From positions 62,001-126,000 of the forward strand of contig JAIQZR010000010.1 in assembly GCA_021777035.1 (NCBI GenBank): DNA of 64,000 bases. Reading direction: 5' to 3'. The position numbers and the translations under genes were made by a program. This document shows positions 36,335-45,211 of the stretch, in pieces. Position 1 is the first letter of the stretch. Each line of letters opens with the position of its first letter. A model generated the notes under the pieces. It did no database searches. It was not told the DNA's origin and saw nothing but the letters and a program-made list of their open reading frames with translations. The DNA comes from Candidatus Scalindua sp. GTDB lineage: Bacteria; Planctomycetota; Brocadiia; Brocadiales; Scalinduaceae.

Positions 36335-36874
36335 ATGAAGAAAAAATTGTTCGTTACTTACGCTATTCTGTTTATGTACAGCTTGTTTAGTTTTGCGTCA
36401 CAATCGCAAGCCAAAGGAATAAACAGCGCACAGACTGTTCCTGTTCCGGCAGTTGGGATAGTGGAAGGGCCAACTACCAATGTCATGGTAGTAAATTCCT
36501 TTCTTTCCAATTATATGCCTTATGGACCTGTTGTGGCCCAACCTGCTACCCCATTATTCACAGATGATGCAGAATGGTCTCATTTTCTTTTTTCAATTGC
36601 AGTTACAGATTCTCCGGTTCCGAAAAATCAGCTTTTCTATATAGCCCTGTTTTACGACACATCCACAAGTCAGATCCTAACGGCTAACATAGGGACGAAC
36701 GCCGATCTTTTAAACGCAGGGCAAATATTTACGTACAGCGTGTCATACACAAGCTTGGACGTTATACTTAACCGCGGGAGTACGTATGCCGTTAATGTAT
36801 ACGTTTATCCCATTGGGCCAATTGATGTTGACAGCCTGAACAACAATACCTGGCATATATGTACATTTAGATAG
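36335..36874 (+). CDS. Exported protein of unknown function
   Basis: Not recognised. A 179-aa protein with a clear signal peptide (MKKKLFVTYAILFMYSLFSF, cleaved near QSQAK at residue 27). The mature part is rich in Val, Thr, Asn and aromatic residues and looks all-beta (SHFLFSIAVTDSPVPKNQLFYIALFYDTS). It has one Cys near the C-terminus and no catalytic motif. AAAGGAG lies upstream, and a strong intrinsic terminator follows 37 bases after the stop, so it is transcribed alone or as the end of the protease unit. Confidence 0.62.
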   Translation: MKKKLFVTYAILFMYSLFSFASQSQAKGINSAQTVPVPAVGIVEGPTTNVMVVNSFLSNYMPYGPVVAQPATPLFTDDAEWSHFLFSIAVTDSPVPKNQLFYIALFYDTSTSQILTANIGTNADLLNAGQIFTYSVSYTSLDVILNRGSTYAVNVYVYPIGPIDVDSLNNNTWHICTFR

Positions 36875-36911
36875 TCCTGATCAGACTTAACCAGTGTGCA
36901 GAGAGAAAATT

Positions 36912-36951
36912 AAAAAGCCCTGATTCCGATGTCAAGAAATCAGGGCTTTTT
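36912..36951 (+). terminator. Intrinsic terminator
   Basis: Perfect 14-bp arms (AAAAAGCCCTGATT, 36912-36925, and its complement at 36938-36951) with a 12-base loop. The stem ends in TTTTT forward and the mirror A-run serves the reverse strand. Confidence 0.85.
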
Positions 36952-37052
36952 ATGCCTTACATGCGTTGATATATAGTCAAACGGATTTAGTTTTCGAAAA
37001 AAATATTCTTTTTTTCTGGACCTGCTGGTAGCAGTGTGTTATAAGCGGAGTT

Positions 37053-37637
37053 ATGACACTACAACTAAATATATACCAGAGGGCTGAATTAAAGAATGTT
37101 CATAAACAAGAACTTTATAGGCGATGTGCAGACCGAATAAAAGCAGTGTTACTTATTGATTCAGGTTTAAGCTTTGAAAAAGTATCTGAATATTTGCTAT
37201 TGGATGACCAAACTATTCGAAATTACATTGATCGATACGAACGTAATGGAATAGATGGTCTTCTCAACGACAGTTACACAGGCTGTGCAACAAAGCTTTC
37301 AAAGGAACAAGAAGAGCGGTTAAAAGAGAACATCAAGCAAAACACATACGGGGCCTCAAAAGAAGTGGTTGATTACGTAATAATTGCAGATAATGCGAGG
37401 TACTATCGTGCAAAATTAGTGAAACAATACCTTGAAAGTAGTCGGATAAGAATCGAATTCTTACCTTCATATTCACCGAATTTAAATTTAATCGAAAGGC
37501 TTTGGAAGTTTTTTTATAAAAAGACGTTGTATAACAAATACTACGAAACTTATGAAGAGTTTAAAGATAAGTGTTTAGGCTTTTTTGTTTTGTCCTGTTT
37601 TGCGGATTTAGGTAAATTTTTTAAAACTGGAACTTAG
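37053..37637 (+). pseudogene. IS630-family transposase, internally deleted
   Basis: The first 108 residues are the helix-turn-helix region of IS630 transposases (DRIKAVLLIDSGLSFEKVSEY, QTIRNYIDRYERNGIDGLL). They run straight into the C-terminal DDE block: IIADNARYYRAKLVKQYLE, then FLPSYSPNLNLIERLWKFF. About 150 residues in between, including the first catalytic Asp, are missing without loss of frame (junction near KEVVDY/VIIADN). After YEEFKDKCLGFF the frame drifts; the expected ending (LRDEELRS) is found in another frame near 37634. The product cannot be an active transposase. I could not define the inverted ends of the element. Confidence 0.82.
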
Positions 37638-37873
37638 AGATGAAGAATTAAGGTCGTGCCTCCATCTCATTCATCTAAATTTAAAAAGCGTAATTACATT
37701 ACCAAATGTCTCATTGGAATCAAAAGGCGCAAGCACAAGTGAAATGATATCCCTAACTGCTTGCCTCCGAAGATGCATAGTACTTGACTGCTACAGCCCC
37801 GAACAGGAGCACTGATAGAATGTAAAGTCTTTATAAACCTTTCCTGCGGATGACCAAAGATTGAAAACATTCA

Positions 37874-38623
37874 TTATTCCCATACATTATATTTCATATC
37901 ACTAACAAGACTCTCTTCTTCAGGATGCGTACCCATCCATTTCACAGTTCCTGTCTCTATATTATACACAGCGCCAACAACTGTTACTCTCCCATCATTC
38001 GTTCTCCTTCGGGTTGAAGAACTTCTTTGGAAAAGATCCTCTATTGACTGCCACACGTTTGCCTCAACCAGTGCAGAGACAAGGGCTTTGCCGTATAATC
38101 TCGGATTGGCCGCTTGCACTTTCTCTAAAGCCGGCTTGATAGGCGCAATTAAGTCGGGGATAGAGCCGCCGTGGACGTCTGCACCTGTGGCAACCGCAGT
38201 ACACGCGCCACAGTGAGTATGTCCTAATACTACCATTATAGGTGTATTTAAATGATCAACTCCGTATTCAATAGAACCAATTTCATCAGTATTGCAGACA
38301 TTTCCCGCAACCTTTATTACAAAAATATCTCCCACTCCCTGATCAAATAACATCTCTACCGGAACCCTTGAATCAGAGCAGGCAATTACGGTTACAAAAG
38401 GATGCTGTCCGCCTCTGGTTACCTGTTTTCTCCGTTCTGCAGAAATATCCGAATGAGCAGACTGCCCTGAGCTAAAACGTACATTACCAGCTATTAATTT
38501 AAGAAGTGCATCAGTTGGATCATGTGGATTTGCAGATGTACCAGATGCGCCCATCATACCAACGAAAACTATCAAACTCACTAAACAACATATAATATAC
38601 TTTGTCAGTACACTTTTCTTCAT
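37874..38623 (-). CDS. Exported beta-class carbonic anhydrase
   Basis: Interconverts CO2 and bicarbonate with a zinc ion. Zinc ligands: Cys in VIACSDSRVP with the Asp/Arg dyad, then His and Cys in LGHTHCGACTAV. The 249-aa form from ATG 38623 begins MKKSVLTKYIICCLVSLIVF, a signal peptide cleaved near SGTSA at about residue 30; a longer start at 38653 has no ribosome-binding site. Beta enzymes are usually cytosolic, so the signal peptide is notable and implies a periplasmic or anammoxosomal place. It lies beside two FNT anion channels on the same strand, with a terminator between. Confidence 0.88.
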   Translation of the reverse strand: MKKSVLTKYIICCLVSLIVFVGMMGASGTSANPHDPTDALLKLIAGNVRFSSGQSAHSDISAERRKQVTRGGQHPFVTVIACSDSRVPVEMLFDQGVGDIFVIKVAGNVCNTDEIGSIEYGVDHLNTPIMVVLGHTHCGACTAVATGADVHGGSIPDLIAPIKPALEKVQAANPRLYGKALVSALVEANVWQSIEDLFQRSSSTRRRTNDGRVTVVGAVYNIETGTVKWMGTHPEEESLVSDMKYNVWE

Positions 38624-38720
38624 CTCCACAATTTCCTCTTTTCCATATTTCATTAAATAATTTATTTACCAGACATATGACGGTTATTAAAACTGTCTAA
38701 CGGAATAGTAGGTGCGTATA

Positions 38721-38752
38721 AAAAAAGGCTCACCGAAAGTGGTGAGCCTTTT
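38721..38752 (-). terminator. Intrinsic terminator of the FNT operon
   Basis: Arms AAAAGGCTCACC (38723-38734) and GGTGAGCCTTTT (38741-38752) with a 6-base loop. Read on the minus strand the stem is followed by a T-run (A-run 38721-38726), about 100 bases after the second FNT stop. Confidence 0.8.
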
Positions 38753-38852
38753 ATCAGTAATTAAATAAATTAAACTTTTAGCATTTGAACTCATGACGAT
38801 TTTACATCTTACATATAGCGCCTCTAGATTCAACTCAGTAGAAAATCACATT

Positions 38853-39950
38853 CTACCTCTTAAAATCTTCTTTAATCGTAAATGAAAAGTTGAGTTTTGG
38901 TCGCAAGTATATAAACCAGAACGCTACTCCTGCCAGAACAACCCCACCAAAAACATTTCCAAGAAACACAGGGAATTGATTGATAACAAAGAACCCTTTC
39001 CAGGTAAGATTGGAGAGGTCTAATGTCTTTCCTGCCATCTTTTCCGCAGCAGCAACAACTTCCGGTTTACTCTTTAAGACTATGCCCATTGGAATAAAAT
39101 ACATATTTGCAACTAAATGCTCAAATCCACTGGCGACGAAACCTGCTATGGGAAATACTAGCGTCATGATCTTGTCTGCCACATTCCTGGCACTGAAACA
39201 TACCCATACTGCCATACACACCATAGCATTGCAGAGTACCGCCTTTGAAAAGGCATTGGTAAATGTGAGATTGACCTTTTTGTTGGCAATAAGCAGTGCC
39301 TTTCCGCCGACCATATAATCATAGAAAGAAAATTGTTGCGCCTTATACACAAAGAATACAATTAATAGACTTCCTACGAAATTTCCAATCAATGAAATCG
39401 TCCAGTGATCGAATATTCGTTTAGTTGTAATCCTTTTCTCTATATATCCAATAAAAATCAGACAGTTACCCGTAAAGAGCTCCGCACCACCAACTACAAC
39501 CAATATCAGGCCAAGACAGAATACAATTGCTCCGACTACTGCTGTAAGCCCGCCGTGCAGTCCGGAATCACATACTACTAAGGTAGCAAATTGTGCACCC
39601 ATCGCTATAAAAGCGCCGGCATTAACACCCAGCAAAAATGTATTCACAGCGGAATCTTTTGCCTTTACACCTGCTACTGCGTCAAGCCGTGCTGCAATTT
39701 GTGGGGGTGAATAGGCGTCTATATCATAAACAGCATTGGTTCTTATTGGAACCTCTGCAGGTTTTGTTGTCTTAACAGATTTTGCAGGCTTAACGGTCTT
39801 TGCTGCTTTCGTCGACTTAACAGGTTTTGCAACCTTTGTTGTCCTGACAGTTTTCGACGTTTTAGTAGGTTTTGTTACCTTAACAGCCTTTTTTGTAGTC
39901 CTGCTGCTTTTTGCAGTCTTAACAGTTTTTCCAGTCTTGTTTTCAGCCAT
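38853..39950 (-). CDS. Formate/nitrite transporter family channel with Lys/Thr-rich tail
   Basis: Pentameric six-helix anion channel for formate, nitrite or related small acids (FocA/NirC family). The first 67 residues are a low-complexity basic tail built from KxxKTTKPxK-like units, without precedent in the FNT members I know. The channel domain follows: NTFLLGVNAGAFIAMGAQF, GGAELFTGNCLIF near residue 155, a central helix pair, and GFEHLVANMYFIPMG near residue 280, which carries the conserved gate His. It overlaps the upstream FNT gene by 8 bp. In an anammox cell nitrite is the expected cargo; that is inference. Confidence 0.9.
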   Translation of the reverse strand: MAENKTGKTVKTAKSSRTTKKAVKVTKPTKTSKTVRTTKVAKPVKSTKAAKTVKPAKSVKTTKPAEVPIRTNAVYDIDAYSPPQIAARLDAVAGVKAKDSAVNTFLLGVNAGAFIAMGAQFATLVVCDSGLHGGLTAVVGAIVFCLGLILVVVGGAELFTGNCLIFIGYIEKRITTKRIFDHWTISLIGNFVGSLLIVFFVYKAQQFSFYDYMVGGKALLIANKKVNLTFTNAFSKAVLCNAMVCMAVWVCFSARNVADKIMTLVFPIAGFVASGFEHLVANMYFIPMGIVLKSKPEVVAAAEKMAGKTLDLSNLTWKGFFVINQFPVFLGNVFGGVVLAGVAFWFIYLRPKLNFSFTIKEDFKR

Positions 39951-40878
39951 TTTGACCTACTTTCTTATTCTTTGGTGCTCGTAAAAACACAAACCAGTAT
40001 ACACCCGCAACTAATATGATACCGCCAAATAAGTTTCCAAGGACAACGGGAATCAAATTATCAACTAAGAAGCCTTTACCGCAGGTAAGATTCGAAACAT
40101 CTAAAGGCCCTCCATTTACTCTTTCAACAGCCTCCATTACGAAACGGTTACCTTTCAAGAGAAGACCCATCGGAATGAGCCACATATTAACGACACAGTG
40201 CTCGAACCCACAAGCTATCAAACAAGCTATTGGCCAGAGTAAAGATAAAACCTTATCCATGTTATTTCTGGCGCTATAACACAACCAGATACCCAGGCAT
40301 ACCAGAACATTACAGAGAACCCCTCTGGCAAAAGCAACGCCAAACGCAAGATTAACCTTATCATTGGCAGCAATGACAATTTTGGCCCCAAGCAGATGGT
40401 TGTTGGTTGTCCACTGTGCGGAAATGTATATCCAGAAAACTATACTCAATGCGCCTAGAAGATTTCCGATAAAAGCGATAACCAGATTCCTGGTTAGATC
40501 ACCACTCGTAATCTTTCCGGCAAAAAAGGACATAGCAATAAGACAATTGCCCGTAAAAAGCTCCGCACCAGTAATTACGATTAGAACCAAAGCCATGGTA
40601 AAAGTGACACCACCAACTAACGCATTTAAACCGAAACTGGAGGTTGCTGTATGTGTTACCATCATCATTAGCTGTGCTCCTAATGCAATAAAAACACCGG
40701 CAAGGATGCTAAGGGAAAGCGTTGTCAGGAAACCCATATTCGCTTTTGATATTCCCACCTGCCCTACTCTGTTTGCCATCATCTTGGGAGCATAAGCGTC
40801 GATATCAATGAATGGCGTGTTGGCCAGCTGAGTTGTACTTGAAATGCTTTCTACTTCATTCTTACTCTTATCAGACAT
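39943..40878 (-). CDS. Formate/nitrite transporter family channel
   Basis: FNT paralogue of about 311 aa when started at ATG 40878 (MSDKSKNEVES), which has AAAGGCGG upstream; a longer frame reaches 41016 but adds unlikely sequence. Motifs: LSILAGVFIALGAQLMMM near residue 55, TGAELFTGNCLIAMSFFAGK near residue 110, LCNVLVCLGIWLCYSARN near residue 195 and GFEHCVVNMWLIPMG near residue 230 with the conserved His. It is the first gene of the pair. It shares the DIDAYAPKMMANR segment ahead of helix 1 with its neighbour (DIDAYSPPQIAAR), so the two arose by duplication. Confidence 0.9.
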   Translation of the reverse strand: MSDKSKNEVESISSTTQLANTPFIDIDAYAPKMMANRVGQVGISKANMGFLTTLSLSILAGVFIALGAQLMMMVTHTATSSFGLNALVGGVTFTMALVLIVITGAELFTGNCLIAMSFFAGKITSGDLTRNLVIAFIGNLLGALSIVFWIYISAQWTTNNHLLGAKIVIAANDKVNLAFGVAFARGVLCNVLVCLGIWLCYSARNNMDKVLSLLWPIACLIACGFEHCVVNMWLIPMGLLLKGNRFVMEAVERVNGGPLDVSNLTCGKGFLVDNLIPVVLGNLFGGIILVAGVYWFVFLRAPKNKKVGQNG

Positions 40879-41742
40879 AAATGTACCGCCTTTCAATATG
40901 AAAATAACGGAATATACAGAAAAAACAAAGTATTGGCTGTATATGCCGGTGAAACTCGTCGTATTCCTAATATATATACAAAGACATCCTTTAAATACTA
41001 CGTGGATGAAGCGCAAATTGAATACCTAGATTTTAATAAAGTAGCAGTTCGATATTTTATCTGACAATTTATACCAATCGCCAGGTAGCTATGAATGCAT
41101 CATGAGAAAATTTCCAAACTACTGTAAGTTTACTCAATATCGCAAATGCATTAGACTTATATAAATCTAAAACCTCGGTTTGTATTTTTTGAAAGATCCC
41201 AGAATTCGCGGCATTGTACTGTTCAAAACGGTAAAAGTAAAATAAAATTTTAATATCTGAAGTTTTTTATTCTAGCAAGACAGCGTCTTATTTCAGCCAC
41301 ATTACTGCTCGGTCTAATATTACATCAAATATTCAATATTACATCAAATATTCAATTTTCTCACAATACCGATATGTACTTATATATATGCACAACAAGA
41401 AGATACAAATATTCACCCTGCTCTTTTTTTTATGTTATCTGGAACTCTGGTGTTATTTGAAGTACAAAAAAACAGTTATTAGCAATGGTTCATATTCGCC
41501 TTTTTCATAGACAAAAAATGGTTTTTTCTGAATTACCCTATATAATCAACAGAACTTACAACGCACAACTGGATACATTACCGGTAGCATAGCCCAACAG
41601 AAACCTTCCAAAAATGGAAAATCCAGCAAGGACGTTGTTGACATGTGATGCAAAATAAGGTAGTCATATCATAACGAAACCATTTAAACGTCTCTTTAGA
41701 GAACAGAAGTAATTTTCTAGTCTTGTTTAAAGGAGGAGAAAG
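40879..41742. other. Long divergent intergenic region, FNT pair / yceI
   Basis: AT-rich, with stops in all frames. No gene or RNA recognised. It should contain the promoters of both divergent units. A 19-bp tandem duplication lies at 41316-41353. An AAAGGAGGAG ribosome-binding site precedes yceI. Confidence 0.5.
41316..41353. repeat. 19-bp perfect tandem duplication
   Basis: AATATTACATCAAATATTC occurs twice end to end (41316-41334, 41335-41353), with three more matching bases after. Each copy contains the palindrome AATATT. It could be a replication-slippage product or a double protein-binding site. Confidence 0.6.
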
Positions 41743-42297
41743 ATGTCTTTAAAACCCGGTTCTTATTGCCTTGATACAAATTCAGGAAGTTTGAATGTTT
41801 ATACTTTCAAAGAAGGCTTGCTTAGTAAATTAGCACATGATTTACTGATCGATATAACCGAATTCAAAGTTAATCTGGATGTACCGGAAGCAGGTTTTGA
41901 TTCAGGAAGTTTGAAACTGGAGATACAGACAAACACGCTAAAAGTCATTTGCGCCCTGAAAGATGGAGAAAGGACAGACGCGTTAAAAGAGAAAGATATC
42001 GCAGATATTGAAAAAGATATGGGTGGTAAAGTATTACATCCGGATAAATACCCTACCGCTAATTTTTGTTCTAAAGCCATTCATGAAAAAGAGGGTGGCT
42101 ATAAAATAAATGGAGATTTAAGTCTGCACGGTGTTACCAAATCTATTGATTTTGATATCGACACCAGCGGTGGAAATTTAAAGGGAATGATTACTTTACT
42201 TCAGAAAGACTATGGGATCAAACCTTTCAAGGCAATGATGGGCACTTTGAAGATAAAGAATGAAATTAATATCGGCTTTGATTTGACTTTGGGCTGA
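41743..42297 (+). CDS. YceI-family protein
   Basis: A 184-aa lipocalin-like protein of the YceI family, which binds polyisoprenoid lipids and is often induced by stress or base. Features: YTFKEGLLSKLAHDLLIDITEF near residue 24 and FCSKAIHEKEGGYKINGDLSLHGVTKSIDF near residue 105, the typical C-terminal half. Most YceI proteins have a signal peptide; this one begins MSLKPGSYCLDTNSG and has none, so it may act in the cytosol. It has an excellent ribosome-binding site (AAAGGAGGAG). It converges on the NtrC-type regulator across a large nested hairpin. Confidence 0.85.
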   Translation: MSLKPGSYCLDTNSGSLNVYTFKEGLLSKLAHDLLIDITEFKVNLDVPEAGFDSGSLKLEIQTNTLKVICALKDGERTDALKEKDIADIEKDMGGKVLHPDKYPTANFCSKAIHEKEGGYKINGDLSLHGVTKSIDFDIDTSGGNLKGMITLLQKDYGIKPFKAMMGTLKIKNEINIGFDLTLG

Positions 42298-42356
42298 CCC
42301 TGATTATATGAGACAACCATCATAGACATACTTAGACTTTCTTGAAAAATTAACCT

Positions 42357-42432
42357 GGGGTATTCACTACGCTAATACAGAAAAGCTACACGTGTTTATG
42401 TAAACCTCTTGTATTAATAAAGTGAATACCCC
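42357..42432. terminator. Large nested hairpin between convergent genes
   Basis: Outer arms GGGGTATTCACT (42357-42368) and its exact complement (42421-42432). A second 7-bp pair (TAATACA 42373-42379, TGTATTA 42410-42416) and a small inner palindrome (GTTTATGTAAAC at 42394-42405) nest inside. It lies exactly between the stops of two convergent genes, so a bidirectional terminator is likely. The multi-tier structure is larger than needed and could be a small mobile palindrome. Confidence 0.6.
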
Positions 42433-42464
42433 GGACGCATTATGTTTTATCAAGGTATCCGGTT

Positions 42465-43847
42465 TTATTCCTTCAGCACTTTTGACTCATCGCTATTTGA
42501 CCATTCTTTGATTTTATATTCGACCTTTCTTGTAGAGATACCAAGTATCTTCGCTGCTTTAGACTTACTACCGTTAGTAGCTTGAAGTGTTTCAAGGATG
42601 ACTTTCCTCTCGACCTCTTTCATAGTTGTGCCCGATGGTATACGAAATGTGTCTTTCTTCGCCTTTCTTAAACTTTGACCTATGTTTGAGGGAAGATTGT
42701 CCGGCTGGATAAATTCATTCCTCGCCATCACCACCGCCCTTTCAACCGCATTTTCAAGCTCTCTTACATTGCCAGGCCAGTCATAATTATTCAACACCCT
42801 GGCACTCTGTGCACTAAACCCCTTAACATCCTTTTTGTTTTTCTCCGCATATTTTACCAAAAAACTATCTGCCAACAGCCCAATGTCCTCTCTCCTCTCT
42901 CTTAACGGTGGAAGCTCCAGATTGATTACATTTAACCTATAATATAAATCCTCCCTAAACCGCCCCTCTCTGATCTCCTCCTCCAAATCCTTGTTTGTCG
43001 CCGCAATTATCCTGACATCCGACTCCAGCGTCTTCTCCCCGCCTACCCTCTCAAAACATCCTGTCTCAAGTACCCTTAATAGCTTTATTTGTACATATAA
43101 ATTCAACTCTCCAATTTCATCAAGAAAAAGACTACCACCATCCGCCAACTCAAACCGGCCTCGCCTCTCACTCACCGCACCCGTAAATGCCCCTTTCTCA
43201 TGTCCAAACAACTCACTCTCCAATACACCCTCAGACAACGACGCGCAATGAAGCGCTATAAACGGTTTATCCCTTCTGTCGCTATTATGATGAACCGCAT
43301 GGGCAACCAGCTCCTTGCCAGTTCCGGTCTCACCATATACTAACACCGTAGCCACAGTTGGCGCAATCTCTGTAATCGTCTTAAAAATAAGCTGCATCTT
43401 CGGCGTATTACCAATAAAACCGGAAAAACCATACTTATCGTCCAGCTTCTGCCTCAACTCTCGATTCTGTAATACAAGAAGTTGCTTTTCCCATATCTTC
43501 TTAAGTATCAATTCCAACTCATCAATGTTTACAGGCTTCGTCAGGTAATCATCAGCTCCTTTCTTCATTGCATCAATCGCCGTTTGCAGAGAACTGAATG
43601 CCGTTATCATTATGACAGGTATGTCCGCATCTTTTTTCTTGACCTTCTCTATAATAGAAAAGCCACTAATGTCCGGCAACTTCATATCAGTAATAACTAT
43701 ATCAAAGTGCTCGGTATCGATTAAGCTTAACGCCTCATTGCCCGTATACACGCAACTGGTATCATAACCGTCCTGTAAGAGAATTTTCCTCAAACCATTG
43801 GCCGCGTTTTTATCATCATCTATTAATAGTATTCCTGGTTTCTTCAT
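42465..43847 (-). CDS. Sigma-54-dependent response regulator, NtrC type
   Basis: A 460-aa regulator with three domains. The receiver (residues 1-120) has the phosphoacceptor Asp in DIVITDMKLPDISG near residue 53 and the switch Lys in YLTKPVN. The AAA+ domain has Walker A GETGTGKELVAHAVHH near residue 168, the sigma-54 contact loop GAFTGA and Walker B GGSLFLDEIGEL. The Fis-type helix-turn-helix is at the C-terminus (NGSKSKAAKILGISTRKVEYKIKEW). It activates sigma-54 promoters on phosphorylation. The adjacent sensor kinase is only a fragment, so phosphate must come from elsewhere or the system is dead. Target genes are unknown. Confidence 0.95.
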   Translation of the reverse strand: MKKPGILLIDDDKNAANGLRKILLQDGYDTSCVYTGNEALSLIDTEHFDIVITDMKLPDISGFSIIEKVKKKDADIPVIMITAFSSLQTAIDAMKKGADDYLTKPVNIDELELILKKIWEKQLLVLQNRELRQKLDDKYGFSGFIGNTPKMQLIFKTITEIAPTVATVLVYGETGTGKELVAHAVHHNSDRRDKPFIALHCASLSEGVLESELFGHEKGAFTGAVSERRGRFELADGGSLFLDEIGELNLYVQIKLLRVLETGCFERVGGEKTLESDVRIIAATNKDLEEEIREGRFREDLYYRLNVINLELPPLRERREDIGLLADSFLVKYAEKNKKDVKGFSAQSARVLNNYDWPGNVRELENAVERAVVMARNEFIQPDNLPSNIGQSLRKAKKDTFRIPSGTTMKEVERKVILETLQATNGSKSKAAKILGISTRKVEYKIKEWSNSDESKVLKE

Positions 43848-43855
43848 TTTCTGTA

Positions 43856-44098
43856 TTAAGAAAAAGGTAATTCAATTATAAACTCGGCACCATCATTAAT
43901 TTCTTTAAACCTTATATTGCCACCATGAGCATGAATATGTGTTTCAATATCTTCTGCAAAAAAATCTTTCAAATAGAATTTTCTTGTCAGCTGAGAGATG
44001 AGATTAAAGAAGAGTATGTAAACATGATTTATCCATATGCTATATCCCTTCTCAATTGCCGATTCATGGATGCCCGTTGTTGAGAAAAAACGAAACAT
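43856..44098 (-). pseudogene. Histidine kinase C-terminal fragment
   Basis: Eight bases upstream of the regulator is an 80-codon frame. Its end, IHAHGGNIRFKEINDGAEFIIELPFS with a residual FFSTTGIHES at the start, matches the C-terminal part of the HATPase domain of sensor kinases (G1 to G2 boxes). The middle is garbled, and the H-box, N-box and sensor domains are absent. This is the residue of the cognate kinase of the regulator, so the two-component pair is broken. Confidence 0.72.
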
Positions 44099-44595
44099 GT
44101 ATTTATTTTAGTGATGTTAAGTCCCCGCGCAATTACTTAACCGGCGCAATAATTATGCCTATAATTACATATTTATGAAAATGCATTATAATTTGATGTA
44201 TAAATATTTTACTGATAACAGCTTACAACCTCAAGGTATAATTCAAAAACAAACACCCGATTTCGCAACACATAAGCAATGCGAATAATTTACAGAAACC
44301 GCCTTTTTGCATCCCTTATATTCCGCAATTATTGCGTATATATAAATAAAAACGTATAACAGGATCTTTTCCATTATTTTGTTTAAAGCCCTAAGACCCT
44401 ATTTTCCCCAGCCTTAATGTATTGCAGCAATCTTTTGCATACGAAAGATTATTATTGGTATGGACATTGCGATGTGTTATTAGTATAAGATCATCTGTGA
44501 AGAAATTTTCTATAAAATAAATGATGTATCGATTCATGTAGAATTAATAGCTCGTTCCGTCTCAATACAAAGAACATCTGAAAGGAGAGTATCAA
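44099..44595. other. Intergenic gap, no gene seen
   Basis: A 500-bp AT-rich interval between the kinase fragment and the rubrerythrin-like gene. No kinase sequence is recognisable here, so the missing part has been deleted and not just frameshifted. GAAAGGAG before 44596 is a good ribosome-binding site. Confidence 0.5.
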
Positions 44596-45084
44596 ATGGA
44601 TATATATAAATACGCAATGAAAATGGAATTAGATGGCAGGCATTATTACCTTGATTTGGCAGAGAAAACCAAGAATACGGGTATTAAGAATATACTGACG
44701 ATGATGGCGGAATCTGAGGCCAAGCACTACAACATAATCTTGAGTATGCAAAAAAAAGATAAAACACAATATTCTATGGATAGTGAGAACTTAACAAAAG
44801 TAAGGAATATTTTCGAGAGAATGAAAGAAGAAAAAAAAGAGCTTGATGTTGATGTCTCACAGGTAGAATTTTATAAAGAGGCTTTAGAAGTTGAGACAGA
44901 TAGCGAAAAATTTTATCTGGAAAGAGCAGATGAAGAGAAAGACCCACATAACAAGCAAATATTTTTAACATTAGCAAAAGAAGAAAAAAGCCATTGCATT
45001 CTCCTGGAAAACCTGGTCAATCTTGTATCACAACCTGATACCTGGGTTGAAAATCCTGAGTGGTACCATGTAGAGGAAGATTAA
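44596..45084 (+). CDS. Rubrerythrin-like ferritin-family protein
   Basis: A 162-aa four-helix protein with the duplicated Glu/ExxH pattern of a di-iron site. The first Glu is in MKMELDGRHYY near residue 11, followed by AESEAKHYNII near residue 40, LEVETDSEKFYLE near residue 96 and AKEEKSHCILLENL near residue 130. It lacks the C-terminal rubredoxin domain (no CxxC pairs), so it is a rubrerythrin variant without its own electron donor. Family members reduce peroxide or handle iron. It opens a forward group of GDH and peroxiredoxins. Confidence 0.82.
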   Translation: MDIYKYAMKMELDGRHYYLDLAEKTKNTGIKNILTMMAESEAKHYNIILSMQKKDKTQYSMDSENLTKVRNIFERMKEEKKELDVDVSQVEFYKEALEVETDSEKFYLERADEEKDPHNKQIFLTLAKEEKSHCILLENLVNLVSQPDTWVENPEWYHVEED

Positions 45085-45211
45085 AGTATTATGTTGTACC
45101 GACCTGTCCGGCAATAAGAACATGCAACATTTTTGTTATTATTCCAGACCGTGATACAACCTACGTGACTCTAACCAGACAAGTTAATAACCTCTTTAAA
45201 CATTACATAAA

